Below, in pieces: positions 54,903 through 63,809 of a stretch of DNA of 64,000 bases. A program made the position numbers and the translations under genes. Within the stretch, counting starts at the first letter, position 1, and every line of letters begins with the position of its first letter. This DNA comes from Thalassobius sp. Cn5-15 (GTDB lineage Bacteria; Pseudomonadota; Alphaproteobacteria; Rhodobacterales; Rhodobacteraceae): NCBI RefSeq assembly GCF_022347685.1, contig NZ_JAKRGF010000003.1, positions 124,001 to 188,000 on the forward strand. The letters are read 5' to 3'. The notes below the pieces were generated by a model. That model was not told the DNA's origin, made no database searches, and worked only from the letters and a program-made list of their open reading frames with translations.

Positions 54903-55949
54903 TCAAGCACCGGAGTCGCCGCACACAGGGCAATCATCGCGTTGTTTCAGGCGAATTTTGCGCGTTTCGCCCCATAGTGCATCATAAATCATCATTTCCC
55001 CCCGCAGCACAGCGCCCGCGCCAGTGATCAGCTTCATCGTCTCGACCGCCATCATAGCACCGATCACACCGGGCAAGGGCGATATCACCCCTGCCTCTGC
55101 ACAACTGGGGGCCAGATCCGCTGCAGGGGCTTCGGCGAAAACGCATTGGTAGCAGGGCCCGCCCTTTTTGGGATGGAAAACACTGATCTGCCCCTCCCAT
55201 TGCGACAGCGCGCCAGAGACCAGTGGCTTACCCTGCGCTGCGCAAATCCGGTTCGCCAGATAGCGGGTGTCGAAATTATCGGTGCCGTCCAGAACGATGT
55301 CATAGTCGGCGATCAGATCCGCTGCGGTGTCAGCGTCCAGTCGCCGCTGATAGGGGCGCACGGCGACAAATGGGTTTTGCGCCCGCATGGCGCGTTCGGC
55401 GGAAAATACCTTGGGCGTACCGATATCAGCGTCACGGTGGATCACCTGCCGCTGCAGGTTGGAGTTGTCGACAACATCATCATCAATCACGCCAATGGTG
55501 CCCACACCTGCCGCAGCCAGATACATCAGCGCAGGCGAGCCAATCCCCCCTGCCCCGATCACCAGCACCTTGGCGTTTTTCAGCCGTTTCTGGCCGGTGC
55601 CTCCCACCTCTCGCATGACGATGTGACGGGCATAGCGGTTCAGTTCAGTTTCGGAAAACGTGGGCTTGGGCTTTGCCTCCTCCTCTGGCTCCACCCGTAC
55701 ACGTGCGCGCAGCCAACTAAGTCCGAGACGATAGGCTGCAATCAGTGCCATTGCCCCCGCAACCAGCACCCACAGCGCCGCAGATCCGCCCGTGGCGACA
55801 CGCAAGCCATGCCCCGCCGGCAAGGTCAGATTCAACAGCACAACAGCGGCCCACAACAGGATCGTCAACATCCAGCGCATCGCTTTCGGCGCGCCCATCA
55901 GATGCCCGATCCCCCAGATCACCGCCACCAGTGCCAGAACCAGCAACAT
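54903..55949 (-). CDS. MoeB/HesA/ThiF-type adenylyltransferase with N-terminal membrane domain
   Basis: An E1-like enzyme that would adenylate the C-terminal glycine of a ubiquitin-like sulfur carrier such as MoaD or ThiS. The 348-residue protein begins with three hydrophobic segments ([57 protein letters not shown]). The adenylation domain starts near residue 100: [40 protein letters not shown] and [17 protein letters not shown] zinc site follows: GPCYQCVF near 247 and CPVCGDSG at the end. Soluble MoeB is about 250 residues. It follows dut closely on the same strand. Confidence 0.88.
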   Translation of the reverse strand: MLLVLALVAVIWGIGHLMGAPKAMRWMLTILLWAAVVLLNLTLPAGHGLRVATGGSAALWVLVAGAMALIAAYRLGLSWLRARVRVEPEEEAKPKPTFSETELNRYARHIVMREVGGTGQKRLKNAKVLVIGAGGIGSPALMYLAAAGVGTIGVIDDDVVDNSNLQRQVIHRDADIGTPKVFSAERAMRAQNPFVAVRPYQRRLDADTAADLIADYDIVLDGTDNFDTRYLANRICAAQGKPLVSGALSQWEGQISVFHPKKGGPCYQCVFAEAPAADLAPSCAEAGVISPLPGVIGAMMAVETMKLITGAGAVLRGEMMIYDALWGETRKIRLKQRDDCPVCGDSGA

Positions 55950-55954
55950 CGCGT

Positions 55955-56419
55955 TTACCCCTTACCGGTAGAGCCGAACCCGCCTGCGCCGCGTGCGGTG
56001 TCGTCCAGATCTTCGACCACGGCAAAACTTGCCATCACCACAGGCGCCACGACCATCTGTGCGATGCGATCACCGTGGGTGATGTGGAAGGGTGCAGACC
56101 CTGCGTTCATCACGATGACCCCCAAGGGACCGCGATAATCGCTGTCAATTGTGCCGGGGCTGTTGGGCAGAGTGATCCCGTGTTTCAGCGCCAGACCGGA
56201 TCGCGGACGCAATTGCACCTCATAGCCCACAGGGATCGCCATACGCAGGCCGGTGGGGATCAAGGCACGCGCGCCCGGTTCAATCTCGATCCCTGCCGCA
56301 CGCTGGCCGGGCGCAAGGTTCGCACGCAGATCCGCGCCTGCCGCGCCTGCGGTAGCGTAAACCGGCAGGCCCAGTGTCTGATCAGCCTCTGGCAGCCAAC
56401 TAAATTCGATTGTCACCAT
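55955..56419 (-). CDS. dut: dUTP diphosphatase
   Basis: Hydrolyses dUTP to dUMP and pyrophosphate, keeping uracil out of DNA. The 154-residue protein has the five trimeric-dUTPase motifs: AGADLRA near 28, [12 protein letters not shown] near 72, [20 protein letters not shown] near 87-105, GDRIAQMVV near 117 and the C-terminal [12 protein letters not shown]. The ATG at 56419 has AAAGGAG upstream and is preferred to a longer frame from 56455. It lies between coaBC and the MoeB-like gene in a tightly packed minus-strand run; dut-coaBC linkage is common in bacteria. Confidence 0.97.
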   Translation of the reverse strand: MVTIEFSWLPEADQTLGLPVYATAGAAGADLRANLAPGQRAAGIEIEPGARALIPTGLRMAIPVGYEVQLRPRSGLALKHGITLPNSPGTIDSDYRGPLGVIVMNAGSAPFHITHGDRIAQMVVAPVVMASFAVVEDLDDTARGAGGFGSTGKG

Positions 56420-56455
56420 AGTGGCCACTCCTTTCAATGGTCTTAAAACACTCAA

Positions 56456-57655
56456 TTAGCTGAGCAGTTCATCCGCGATACGATCCGCCAGTTGCGCTGC
56501 GACCTCGTCCTTGCCCATACGCGGCCAATCCTCGGCACCCGCGTCGGAAATCAGCGTCACCGCGTTTTCGTTGCCGCCCATGATGCCGGTTTCGGGGCGA
56601 ACGTCATTGGCGACGATCCAGTCACAGCCTTTGCGCGCGCGTTTGGCAGTGGCATGCGCAATCACGTCGTCGGTTTCAGCGGCAAATCCTACAACCAGAC
56701 CGGGACGCCCCTGCCCCATTTGGCTAATCGTCGCCAGAATGTCGGGGTTTTCAGCAAACTCCAATACCGGCAGCGCGCCGTCGGCCTGTTTCTTGATCTT
56801 CGAGCCAAAAGCAGAAGCCACACGCCAATCCGCCACGGCGGCAGCAAAGACCGCCGCATCCACCGGCAGGGCCGAGGCAACGGCGGCCAACATGTCCTTA
56901 GCACTCTCCACTTTATGCAGTTCAACGCCCTTCGGCGGATCAACATCTGCCGGACCAGTGACAAAGATCACATTCGCCCCCAGCGCCACGAGCGCCTGCG
57001 CAATTGCGGTGCCCTGTGCACCAGAAGACCGGTTGGCAATATAGCGCACCGGATCAATCGGTTCATGGGTCGGGCCAGAGGTGACCAGAATGCGTTTACC
57101 GCTCAGTGGGCCATCCTTCAGAGCACTGCCGATCGCCTCCAGAATGTCTGCAGGTTCCACCATACGACCGGGACCATATTCACCGCAGGCCATATCGCCC
57201 TCATCTGGGCCCAAAACGGTGATACCGTCCTGCTGCAACAGCGCCAGATTGCGCTGCATCGCGGGGTGTTCCCACATGCGCACATTCATCGCGGGTGCAA
57301 TCATAACCGGCGTATCCGTGGCCAGCAGCAAGGTGGAGGCCAGATCGTTCGCCATACCCTGCGCCATCTTCGCCATCAGGTCCGCCGTTGCGGGTGCAAC
57401 CACCACCAGATCAGCGACGCGGGACAATTGGATATGGCCCATCTCTGCCTCATCGGTCAGGTCAAAGAGGTCGGTGTAAACCTTTTCGCCCGCCAGCGAG
57501 CCGATGGTCAGCGGGGTCACGAACTGCTCTGCCGCTTTGGTCAGCACAGGCGTCACGCTGGCGCCCTGTTCGCGCAGACGGCGGATCAGTTCCGGCATTT
57601 TGAAGGCCGCGATGCCGCCACCGATAATCAAGAGAATACGTTTACCCTGCAGCAT
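56456..57655 (-). CDS. coaBC: bifunctional phosphopantothenoylcysteine decarboxylase / phosphopantothenate-cysteine ligase
   Basis: Two consecutive steps of coenzyme A synthesis in one 399-residue protein. The N-terminal flavin-dependent decarboxylase has ILLIIGGGIAAFKMPELIRR, HIQLSRVADLVVVAPATADL with the catalytic His near 72, the substrate clamp APAMNVRMWEHPA near 118 and the reactive Cys in GDMACGEYGPGRM near 155. The ligase half begins near 183 with SGKRILVTSGPTHEPIDPVR. The ATG at 57655 follows a GGGGG sequence; the longer frame from 57733 lacks a ribosome site. Confidence 0.96.
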   Translation of the reverse strand: MLQGKRILLIIGGGIAAFKMPELIRRLREQGASVTPVLTKAAEQFVTPLTIGSLAGEKVYTDLFDLTDEAEMGHIQLSRVADLVVVAPATADLMAKMAQGMANDLASTLLLATDTPVMIAPAMNVRMWEHPAMQRNLALLQQDGITVLGPDEGDMACGEYGPGRMVEPADILEAIGSALKDGPLSGKRILVTSGPTHEPIDPVRYIANRSSGAQGTAIAQALVALGANVIFVTGPADVDPPKGVELHKVESAKDMLAAVASALPVDAAVFAAAVADWRVASAFGSKIKKQADGALPVLEFAENPDILATISQMGQGRPGLVVGFAAETDDVIAHATAKRARKGCDWIVANDVRPETGIMGGNENAVTLISDAGAEDWPRMGKDEVAAQLADRIADELLS

Positions 57656-57758
57656 CCAAGCCCCCGCAAAAATCCGGCCCAGATCACGGCCAAAACTGTG
57701 GCGGACAGTAAGCCGCCCCGCCTGCGAGGACAAGGGCGGCGGCTGTCAGGGGTTGCTG

Positions 57759-58595
57759 TTAACGAAACGCATCGCAAGGATCGCCCCGATCCACCGACGC
57801 ACTGTCCAAGATCAGGTCAAACCCGCCCTCAGGCGGCACACCATCCTCTGACTGCCCCAGCGCCAACACTGTAACCGTAGGCTCTGCCGCGCGGATAAGT
57901 GCAGTTGCGCCCCAATCAGCGCGCGCGTGCCCGTTGCCGGTGATCACCGCAACAGGCCCGCCAGTATCCACCAGCGCCTGCAAAGCGGCCCGCGCCAGAT
58001 GGGCATCGCGCAGCCGTTGCAGCGCGACCATTGGCGCCAGATTTTCACGCGGCATCGCCTGACAATGAGCATCATACTGTAGGGTTAAACGCGCCTGCAT
58101 CTGCTCCTCTGGCAAGTCACGATCCAGACCATAAGCGGGCGCCAGCGGACCAAAACTGTCGGCGATCCCACCAGCGAAAGCCGCACGCGCCATGCCACGC
58201 GGCACACCTGCACCATAAAGCGTCGCATCAGGCGCGGCGGCAAAAATCGGCGCGTAGATCGCAAAATCCGGCCAGCCGCTTTCTGCCCAGTCAAAGGCCG
58301 TGGCAAGGGCCTGCAGGTCGCCTGGGTCCACGCCCTCTGCGGCCTCAACCTGCTGCGGCGTCAGCATCTCGAACACCAGTGCGGCAGGCTCCATCGCGGC
58401 AACCACTCGGGCCTGTTCCAGATGGTGGGCAGGATTATCATGCATCTCGCCCAGAACGGCGATGTCAGCTGTATTGAAAATGGAAATCGCCGCGCCCTCA
58501 GCGAAGAGGGGCGGCGACACGAACAAGCTGGCGGTAAGGCTGGCAGTCAGCGCCACAAGACGGGCGCCAAATCGGGTATGATCAAGCTTCTTCAT
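57759..58595 (-). CDS. ChaN family protein
   Basis: A 278-residue exported protein of the ChaN group, related to heme-binding or iron-regulated lipoproteins. The signal peptide (LVALTASLTASLFVSPPLFA) lacks a lipobox Cys, so unlike classical ChaN it should be soluble in the periplasm. The family motif IAVLGEMHDNPAHHLEQARV lies near residue 45 and holds the Glu/His residues of the putative active or ligand site; VAVITGNGHARADWGA near 215 carries the second conserved His. Its start overlaps the rpoH stop (ATGA), so it is translationally coupled to the sigma factor gene. Confidence 0.85.
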   Translation of the reverse strand: MKKLDHTRFGARLVALTASLTASLFVSPPLFAEGAAISIFNTADIAVLGEMHDNPAHHLEQARVVAAMEPAALVFEMLTPQQVEAAEGVDPGDLQALATAFDWAESGWPDFAIYAPIFAAAPDATLYGAGVPRGMARAAFAGGIADSFGPLAPAYGLDRDLPEEQMQARLTLQYDAHCQAMPRENLAPMVALQRLRDAHLARAALQALVDTGGPVAVITGNGHARADWGATALIRAAEPTVTVLALGQSEDGVPPEGGFDLILDSASVDRGDPCDAFR

Positions 58596-59470
58596 ACCAA
58601 AAGGTCATGCACCTCTTCGCTTTCCGCTTCAAGCTGGCGGCGCATCTTTTTCAGCGCGGCGGCTTCCAACTGTCGCACCCGTTCCTTGGACAGGCCCAGT
58701 TCGGTGCCCAGCGATTCCAACGTGCGGGCCGGTTCGCGCAGTTTGCGTTCACGGATGATGAACTGTTCACGGTCATTCAACCGCCCCACTGCATCGGTCA
58801 ACCATGCGCGCAGGGCCTTGCGATCGTGATCTTCCTCCACCAACTCGGCCGCTTGGGTGCTGTCATCTTCGAGCGTGTCGATCCATTCGCGGCCTTCATC
58901 CTCGACACTTTGTGTTGCGTTGAGGGAGAAGTCGCTGCCCGCCAGTCGGCCTTCCATCATCTCAACATCATGCAGCGGCACGCCGATTTCCATCGAAATC
59001 GCTTGTCGCATCTGATGACGGTCCAACTCTTCGCCGCGCGAAAGAGCCTCACGCTCCAGCCGCGCCTGAACGCGGCGCATATTGAAAAAGAGAGATTTCT
59101 GAGACGAGGTCGACCCGGTGCGCACCATCGACCAGTTGCGCATGACATAATCCTGAATGGACGCCTTGATCCACCAGACCGCATAGGTCGAGAACCGCAC
59201 GCCACGGTCGGGATCAAACTTATCCGCAGCCTTCATCAGGCCCAGACCCGCTTCTTGGATCAGGTCATTCATCGGCGCGCCATAGCGTTTAAACTTGGCC
59301 GCCATAGAAATGGCCAGCCGCATATAGGCGTTGATCAGACGGTGCAGCGCCTCTTCGTCGCGCTCATCGCGCCAGGCGTAGGCCAGTTTGCGTTCTGTTT
59401 CCGCATCCAGCAACTCGGCCTTCATGGCCGTGCGGGATAGCGACATTGCATTGGGTGAGTCGAGTGCCAT
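58592..59470 (-). CDS. rpoH2: RNA polymerase sigma-32 type factor (RpoH2-like)
   Basis: A 292-residue alternative sigma factor of the heat-shock group. Region 2 is clear: LINAYMRLAISMAAKFKRYG, then MNDLIQEAGLGLMKAADKFD and FSTYAVWWIKASIQDYVMRN. The RpoH box QKSLFFNMRRVQARLE lies near 120, and region 4 is REPARTLESLGTELGLSKER, then VRQLEAAALKKMRR. In Rhodobacterales the second RpoH paralogue serves photo-oxidative stress; assignment to RpoH2 rather than RpoH1 is from overall impression. The ATG at 59470 follows a GGGGGG stretch. It heads the minus-strand run with chaN. Confidence 0.88.
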   Translation of the reverse strand: MALDSPNAMSLSRTAMKAELLDAETERKLAYAWRDERDEEALHRLINAYMRLAISMAAKFKRYGAPMNDLIQEAGLGLMKAADKFDPDRGVRFSTYAVWWIKASIQDYVMRNWSMVRTGSTSSQKSLFFNMRRVQARLEREALSRGEELDRHQMRQAISMEIGVPLHDVEMMEGRLAGSDFSLNATQSVEDEGREWIDTLEDDSTQAAELVEEDHDRKALRAWLTDAVGRLNDREQFIIRERKLREPARTLESLGTELGLSKERVRQLEAAALKKMRRQLEAESEEVHDLLV

Positions 59471-59582
59471 AGCAGGTCCCCCCATGTTTACGACGCACAT
59501 CAAATGCCGTGCGCCTTGTTATGATAGCTTCAAGAATGCTACGCAGCGCAAACCACGTTGGATCACAAAGAGGTGTCGGTAA

Positions 59583-60113
59583 ATGAGTGCAGGGGTGACT
59601 TTGGTGTTGGGAGGCGCGGCGTCCGGCAAATCTGTTTTTGCGGAAAACCTTGTGATCTCAAGTGGGTATGAACGCATCTATCTGGCCACATCGCAGGCCT
59701 GGGATGATGAGATGAAAGCCAAGATCAAAAAACACATCACCCAGCGCGGCAAGGGCTGGACCACGGTTGAGGCGCCTCTGGATCTGGCGCCGGTGCTGGA
59801 AAACGTGAAGAAAAAGCAAATCGTGCTGCTGGATTGCGCCACCATGTGGCTGACCAATCACCTGCTGGCCGATCACGATCTGGCCGAACAGACCGCGTCT
59901 CTGATCAAAGCAGTCAAAGCCTGCAAAGGCAAAGTGGTCATCGTCAGTAATGAGGTAGGCCTGTCTGTGGTGCCGGAAAATGAACTGGCACGACGGTTCC
60001 GCGAGGCGCAAGGCACGTTGAACCAACAGATCGCAGTAGAGGCCGACACTGTGGTCGCCGTCATGGCAGGCTTGCCGATAGCCCTGAAGGGATCGCTGGA
60101 AGGCACAGCATGA
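59583..60113 (+). CDS. cobU: adenosylcobinamide kinase / adenosylcobinamide-phosphate guanylyltransferase
   Basis: A bifunctional enzyme of cobalamin nucleotide-loop assembly. The 176-residue protein has the P-loop LVLGGAASGKSVFAENL near residue 9 (GGAASGKS where GGARSGKS is common). Other landmarks are RIYLATSQAWDDEMKAKIKK near 31 with HITQRGKGWTTVEAP, which includes the guanylylated His, LLDCATMWLTNHLL near 82 and VSNEVGLSVVPENELARRFR near 122. It overlaps cobC by four bases. Its cofactor product serves the B12-dependent Ecm encoded elsewhere in the window. It is divergent from rpoH2. Confidence 0.93.
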   Translation: MSAGVTLVLGGAASGKSVFAENLVISSGYERIYLATSQAWDDEMKAKIKKHITQRGKGWTTVEAPLDLAPVLENVKKKQIVLLDCATMWLTNHLLADHDLAEQTASLIKAVKACKGKVVIVSNEVGLSVVPENELARRFREAQGTLNQQIAVEADTVVAVMAGLPIALKGSLEGTA

Positions 60114-60682
60114 GCCGGTTTTTCTGGGTCCGCCATGGGCCAACACATGCAAAATCTATGGTGGGGTGGTCCGATCTGCCCGCAGATCTATCAGACACTG
60201 CGCTGATTGGCCGGGTGGCGGATCATTTGCCGGGTGAGGCGCTGGTCATCTCTTCAGACCTGATCCGAGCGCGTGACACGGCCACTGCTGTTCAGGGCGC
60301 ACGTGCGCGGCTCGATCATGACTCGGGGTTGCGGGAAATGCACTTCGGCGATTGGGAATTGCAGCGTTTTGACGAAGTGGCAGATCAAAACCATATCCGC
60401 CAGTTCTGGGAACAGCCCGGCGATATCGCCCCGCCGAATGGTGAAAGCTGGAACCAGCTGAGTACGCGGGTAAATGGCGTTGTCGATCGCCTGATCGCAG
60501 CGCATCCAGGCCGCGACATTGTGGCCGTTGCCCATTTCGGGGTGATCCTGACACAGGTACAGCGCGCGTTGCAGGTTGATGCCTACAGCGCATTTGCCCA
60601 CAAGATCGATAACTTGTCGGTCACAGAACTGCATTGGGACGGCACCCGCTGGCACGCGGCCGTGATCAACCACCTGCCTTGA
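60110..60682 (+). CDS. cobC: histidine phosphatase family protein, probably alpha-ribazole phosphatase
   Basis: A 190-residue phosphatase with the RHG motif FFWVRHGPTHAKSMVGWSDL at its start (catalytic phospho-His). SDLIRARDTATAV follows near residue 48, GLREMHFGDWELQRFD near 72 and the second catalytic His in VAVAHFGVILTQVQ near 140. Overlap with cobU and the cobalamin context support CobC, which removes phosphate from alpha-ribazole 5'-phosphate or adenosylcobalamin phosphate. Without that neighbour it could only be called a histidine phosphatase. Confidence 0.85.
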   Translation: MSRFFWVRHGPTHAKSMVGWSDLPADLSDTALIGRVADHLPGEALVISSDLIRARDTATAVQGARARLDHDSGLREMHFGDWELQRFDEVADQNHIRQFWEQPGDIAPPNGESWNQLSTRVNGVVDRLIAAHPGRDIVAVAHFGVILTQVQRALQVDAYSAFAHKIDNLSVTELHWDGTRWHAAVINHLP

Positions 60683-60910
60683 ATGGGCCCCTACAGGGTT
60701 CCAGTGCCCAGCTTGACGCCACTTTCACCTCTGGCTCTGCGGGTTGTTCTACACAGGCCATGCTGCCAGCGCCCGCGGGCGACGGATGTGATCAGTGCGG
60801 CTTTCAGTATTGGGCCACGTGTAATGCAGCCGCCCGACACGCTACAGAAAACCATCCAGCACGCCTTGCTGCGCCGTTGCAGATATGTCAGGCGGTACAG
60901 CAAACATCTG
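60683..60910. other. 228 bp gap between convergent cobC and luxR
   Basis: Several frames are open but none has a ribosome site or recognisable protein. No clear hairpin with a T tract is seen. Confidence 0.5.
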
Positions 60911-61669
60911 TCACGCCCTGCCGGGGGGATGCGTTTCCACAAATTTCATCGCCGCAGCAGTGCGATTGCTGACCTGCATTTTGGTGATTATATGATGGAT
61001 GTGCAGTTTGACCGTATGTTCTGACACCTTCAGTTTGGCCGCGATCTGTTTGTTTTGCAGACCATTGACCACCTCATGCATCACCGCAACCTCACGCGAG
61101 GTCAAGAGTTCCCTGCAGTCCTCGTCTGACGCCATCGCGCTGCTGGGCGGTGCGGCCTGTGGCTCTGGTGGCGGTGCTTGGACGGCACGCGGGAAGTGAG
61201 TCCCGCCAGAGAGGAACAGCCGCAGCACTGCCAGCCAGATGTCAATGCTCTGGTTCATGGGCAGAAACCCGCGAACCGCCGCAATCTGATTGATCTGCGC
61301 AGCAACAGTCTGCGCCTTGGCCTCGCTCCAATAGGCGATGACCAGACTGGGCGCCTGCTGGCAGGGAAATTCCGCCGCATCTGCCGCCGCCAGATCACGT
61401 AAGTCGTCAAAGGCCGCATCGCATAGACCTGCATCCACAATAATCACCCGCACAGGGGCAGTCATCGCGTCCCGCGATGCCAAAAAATCCGCGATGCTGT
61501 CGTGCCTTAAGGGCAGTGTACCCTCAATTTCATCTTCGAGAATTCGCAAAACAGTCTGGGTAAAGCTCTTTTGCGGTCCAATAAAAATGGCATAATCGCT
61601 GGCAGTTTCGGATGCCTCAAATTCACTGGCATTCAAGACCAACGGTGCCACAGCTTCAACGCTAGGCAT
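60911..61669 (-). CDS. LuxR/NarL-type regulator with degenerate receiver-like domain
   Basis: A 252-residue protein. The C-terminal helix-turn-helix is clear: LLTSREVAVMHEVVNGLQNK, then QIAAKLKVSEHTVKLHIHHI and ITKMQVSNRTAAA. The N-terminal half (SDYAIFIGPQKSFTQTVLRI, then VRVIIVDAGLCDAAFDDLRD) resembles a response-regulator receiver, but the acidic pocket and conserved Lys are not evident, so phosphorylation is doubtful. The layout recalls CsgD/VpsT-type biofilm regulators. The ATG at 61669 has GGAGGG upstream and is preferred to 61720. A relic of a secretion gene lies on its upstream side. Confidence 0.85.
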   Translation of the reverse strand: MPSVEAVAPLVLNASEFEASETASDYAIFIGPQKSFTQTVLRILEDEIEGTLPLRHDSIADFLASRDAMTAPVRVIIVDAGLCDAAFDDLRDLAAADAAEFPCQQAPSLVIAYWSEAKAQTVAAQINQIAAVRGFLPMNQSIDIWLAVLRLFLSGGTHFPRAVQAPPPEPQAAPPSSAMASDEDCRELLTSREVAVMHEVVNGLQNKQIAAKLKVSEHTVKLHIHHIITKMQVSNRTAAAMKFVETHPPGRA

Positions 61670-62338
61670 TCGTCCCTCCAACTCTGGATGCAGTGCGACA
61701 GTTCTTCCCCGCTCCCACAAAGAAAGAACACACTACGTGCCCTGATTTCAGAGCATTCCACAAAACCCCTCAGTACTCGGAATATAAAAACGCCTCTCGA
61801 CCAGTTAAAATTGTGGCCGCTTATTTACTTTAAATTAACCATTAAACTGTATGGCGCACCTTAATCAGGCGTCAATTAATCGAATGGTTAGGATATTATC
61901 CACAGATTATCCTCAACGCGTTCGTTTATTATCTCTATAAAAACAACGCCTGACAACATTGACACCTGAATTTCAGCCCCGCCATCACATAGACACCAGC
62001 AAGAAACGCCCCTAACCCACTGCTGTTTCATGAAAATTTAGAGCCCACTTTAGTCAAAAAGGTTAACACACAATGTGCAGCTTACCCGCGAAGGTTAAAT
62101 TGCGCAGACTTAACATGATCTGAGGCGGCAGGATTTGTATCGCCCGACAGGATAATCGGGGGTCCCCAGCTGCCTTTATCCGCAACGTTTGGCCCACTGC
62201 TGCCTCAGATGTCACCGCCAAACGCAGGAAGACGCGGGCGCAGTGTCTCACTGACAGGTGTAATTTTTTGGATTCGATCCTGTTATTCCGGCCCGGGATT
62301 TCCAAACGCGTCACCGCAACAACCGCTGAAAGCGATGC
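61670..62338. other. AT-rich intergenic region upstream of luxR
   Basis: About 670 bp without a supported gene, unusually AT-rich for this window up to about 62100. It contains a CtrA-like TTAACCAT (61835-61842), a perfect DnaA box TTATCCACA (61896-61904) and a near-match TTATCCTCA (61907-61915). The stretch 62100-62338 is GC-richer and may be decayed coding sequence. The promoter of the luxR gene should lie at its left edge. Confidence 0.5.
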
Positions 62339-62702
62339 GGAATCAAAGGCGGCAAGGAGATTGCAGAAATTATCCCGCAGGACGCGCCCTTGATCATCGA
62401 GGCGCTGATTCTGCGCAATGACACCGACAGCGTGCATTTGGACCAGCACGCGTTCATCCACCTCCCGACGTTTCATCAGCGCAGCACACCGGTGCTGGAT
62501 AGAGAGATGATCTATCTCGCGGCGGGTTCACTCCACAACGCAACCAATGCCAACACCCCCAGAAGTCCACATCGCCCGCATCAACCTGACTCAGTTTCCG
62601 GGCTTCGTCCCAACGTCGGGGGCACCTGCAGAACTTCTGGTCGCACCCCAACAAAGGACATTTCTCCAGTATCTGACGATGCCAACCATCGACGCCATGT
62701 AA
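62339..62702 (+). pseudogene. remnant of a type I secretion HlyD-family membrane fusion protein gene
   Basis: Frame one from 62339 reads EIAEIIPQDAPLIIEALI, then TDSVHLDQHAFIHLPTF and HQRSTPVLDREMIY. This matches the C-terminal region of RTX-type HlyD proteins (IVPQD-PLVIEA, D-D-VH-GQ-A, QRTTPEL). After about 62555 homology continues one frame over as PPEVHIARINLTQFPGF and APAELLVAPQQRTFLQYLTM, matching the RI-L, PGMP-E and RTxLxYLxKP end of HlyD, to TAA at 62702. A one-base insertion in the ACCCCCA run is likely. No N-terminal part or ABC partner is seen, so the gene is dead. Confidence 0.7.
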
Positions 62703-62853
62703 TGCGCCCTGCGCGAGGACTGATCAATCTGTAGCCCGCTCACCGATCAGCCGCATCAATCAGTCACTGTGATCCACGCCAATCACAAATGATCATTTCA
62801 CATGCGCTCTCCTTGGCCTTAGCCTGTGGTCAAGACAACGATAGGGAACGCAT

Positions 62854-63732
62854 ATGACCTATAATCTGATCATTGGGGACCGAAGCTTTTCCAGCTGGTC
62901 CCTGCGCGGCTGGCTGATGCTGGAAAAGTTCGACCTCGATTTCCGCACAACTGACCTCAGCCTTTATGATGGCAGCTACCGTGCGGTGCTGGCGCCGATG
63001 GCCCCTGCCAAGTTTCTGCCGGTGCTGGTCTGCCCCGATGGTACCGTGATGGGCGAAACAATGGCCATCGCCGAGGAATTGAACAGCCGTCACCCAGAGG
63101 CGGGCATGTGGCCCGCTGATCCGCAGGCCCGTGCCTTTGCGCGCTGGATTTCGGCAGAGATGTGTGCAGGGTTCATGGGGCTGCGCAGTGCCTGCCCAAT
63201 GCAGTTGCTGCACCAATATATGGATTTCCCTGTCAACGATGACGTCAAGGACGATCTGGACCGCGTGCAGGATCTATGGGTCCGCGCGCGCAAACGCTTC
63301 GGCGCGGAGGGACCGTGGTTGTTCGGACAATACAGCCTAGCGGATGCGTTTTTCGCCCCTGTCGCGGCGCGGATTGCCGGCCACGGCCTGCCCGTAGATG
63401 AGGTTGCAGCGCATTATGTGACGACCGTTCTGGCAGATCCCAGTTTCCGTCGTTGGCGCGCGCTGGGGCTTACAAAATCCTATGATCCTGTGCCTTACGC
63501 CATGGACCACCCCACCCGCCCATGGCCGGGCCCGGCCCCGCTGGCGGCACAGGCAGTTACAGGCGCCGATGCGGTGAACAAAGCCTGCCCCTACTCGGGC
63601 GACGCAATCACCCATTGCCTGACACTGGACGGCGTAACCTACGGCTTCTGCAACGAAGTCTGCCGCGATAAAACAGTCGCAGATCCCGAAGCATGGCCAG
63701 CCTTCATGGATTTGGTCGCCACACACAGTTAA
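62854..63732 (+). CDS. glutathione S-transferase family protein with C-terminal cysteine-rich extension
   Basis: A 292-residue protein. Residues 1-80 form a thioredoxin-like GST domain: NLIIGDRSFSSWSLRGWLML with the probable catalytic Ser, and AKFLPVLVCPDG with VMGETMAIAEEL at the glutathione site. The alpha-helical domain runs to about 235. An extra tail follows: ACPYSGDAITHCLTLDGVTY, then GFCNEVCRDKTVADPEAW. Its spacing of cysteines (C, C, CxxxC) recalls YHS/TRASH-type metal-binding modules. Canonical GSTs end near 220 residues. It is monocistronic. Confidence 0.85.
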   Translation: MTYNLIIGDRSFSSWSLRGWLMLEKFDLDFRTTDLSLYDGSYRAVLAPMAPAKFLPVLVCPDGTVMGETMAIAEELNSRHPEAGMWPADPQARAFARWISAEMCAGFMGLRSACPMQLLHQYMDFPVNDDVKDDLDRVQDLWVRARKRFGAEGPWLFGQYSLADAFFAPVAARIAGHGLPVDEVAAHYVTTVLADPSFRRWRALGLTKSYDPVPYAMDHPTRPWPGPAPLAAQAVTGADAVNKACPYSGDAITHCLTLDGVTYGFCNEVCRDKTVADPEAWPAFMDLVATHS

Positions 63733-63809
63733 CCCACGATTTGCGTTGTTAACACATCAGTAACCCCTCCTGCGTTAGGCTATTCGATGTTGAGCGCAGG
63801 AGGGAAATC

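Noticed and set aside
61896-61915. Perfect DnaA box TTATCCACA with an adjacent near-match in AT-rich DNA, as at an origin of replication.
   Set aside because: Only one exact and one mismatched box are present, and no dnaA, dnaN, repABC, parAB or hemE/gidA-type genes lie nearby. It is more likely ordinary AT-rich upstream DNA of the luxR gene.
62063-62476. A 137-codon minus-strand frame upstream of the HlyD remnant.
   Set aside because: Its second half is antisense to the readable HlyD similarity and it has no ribosome site.
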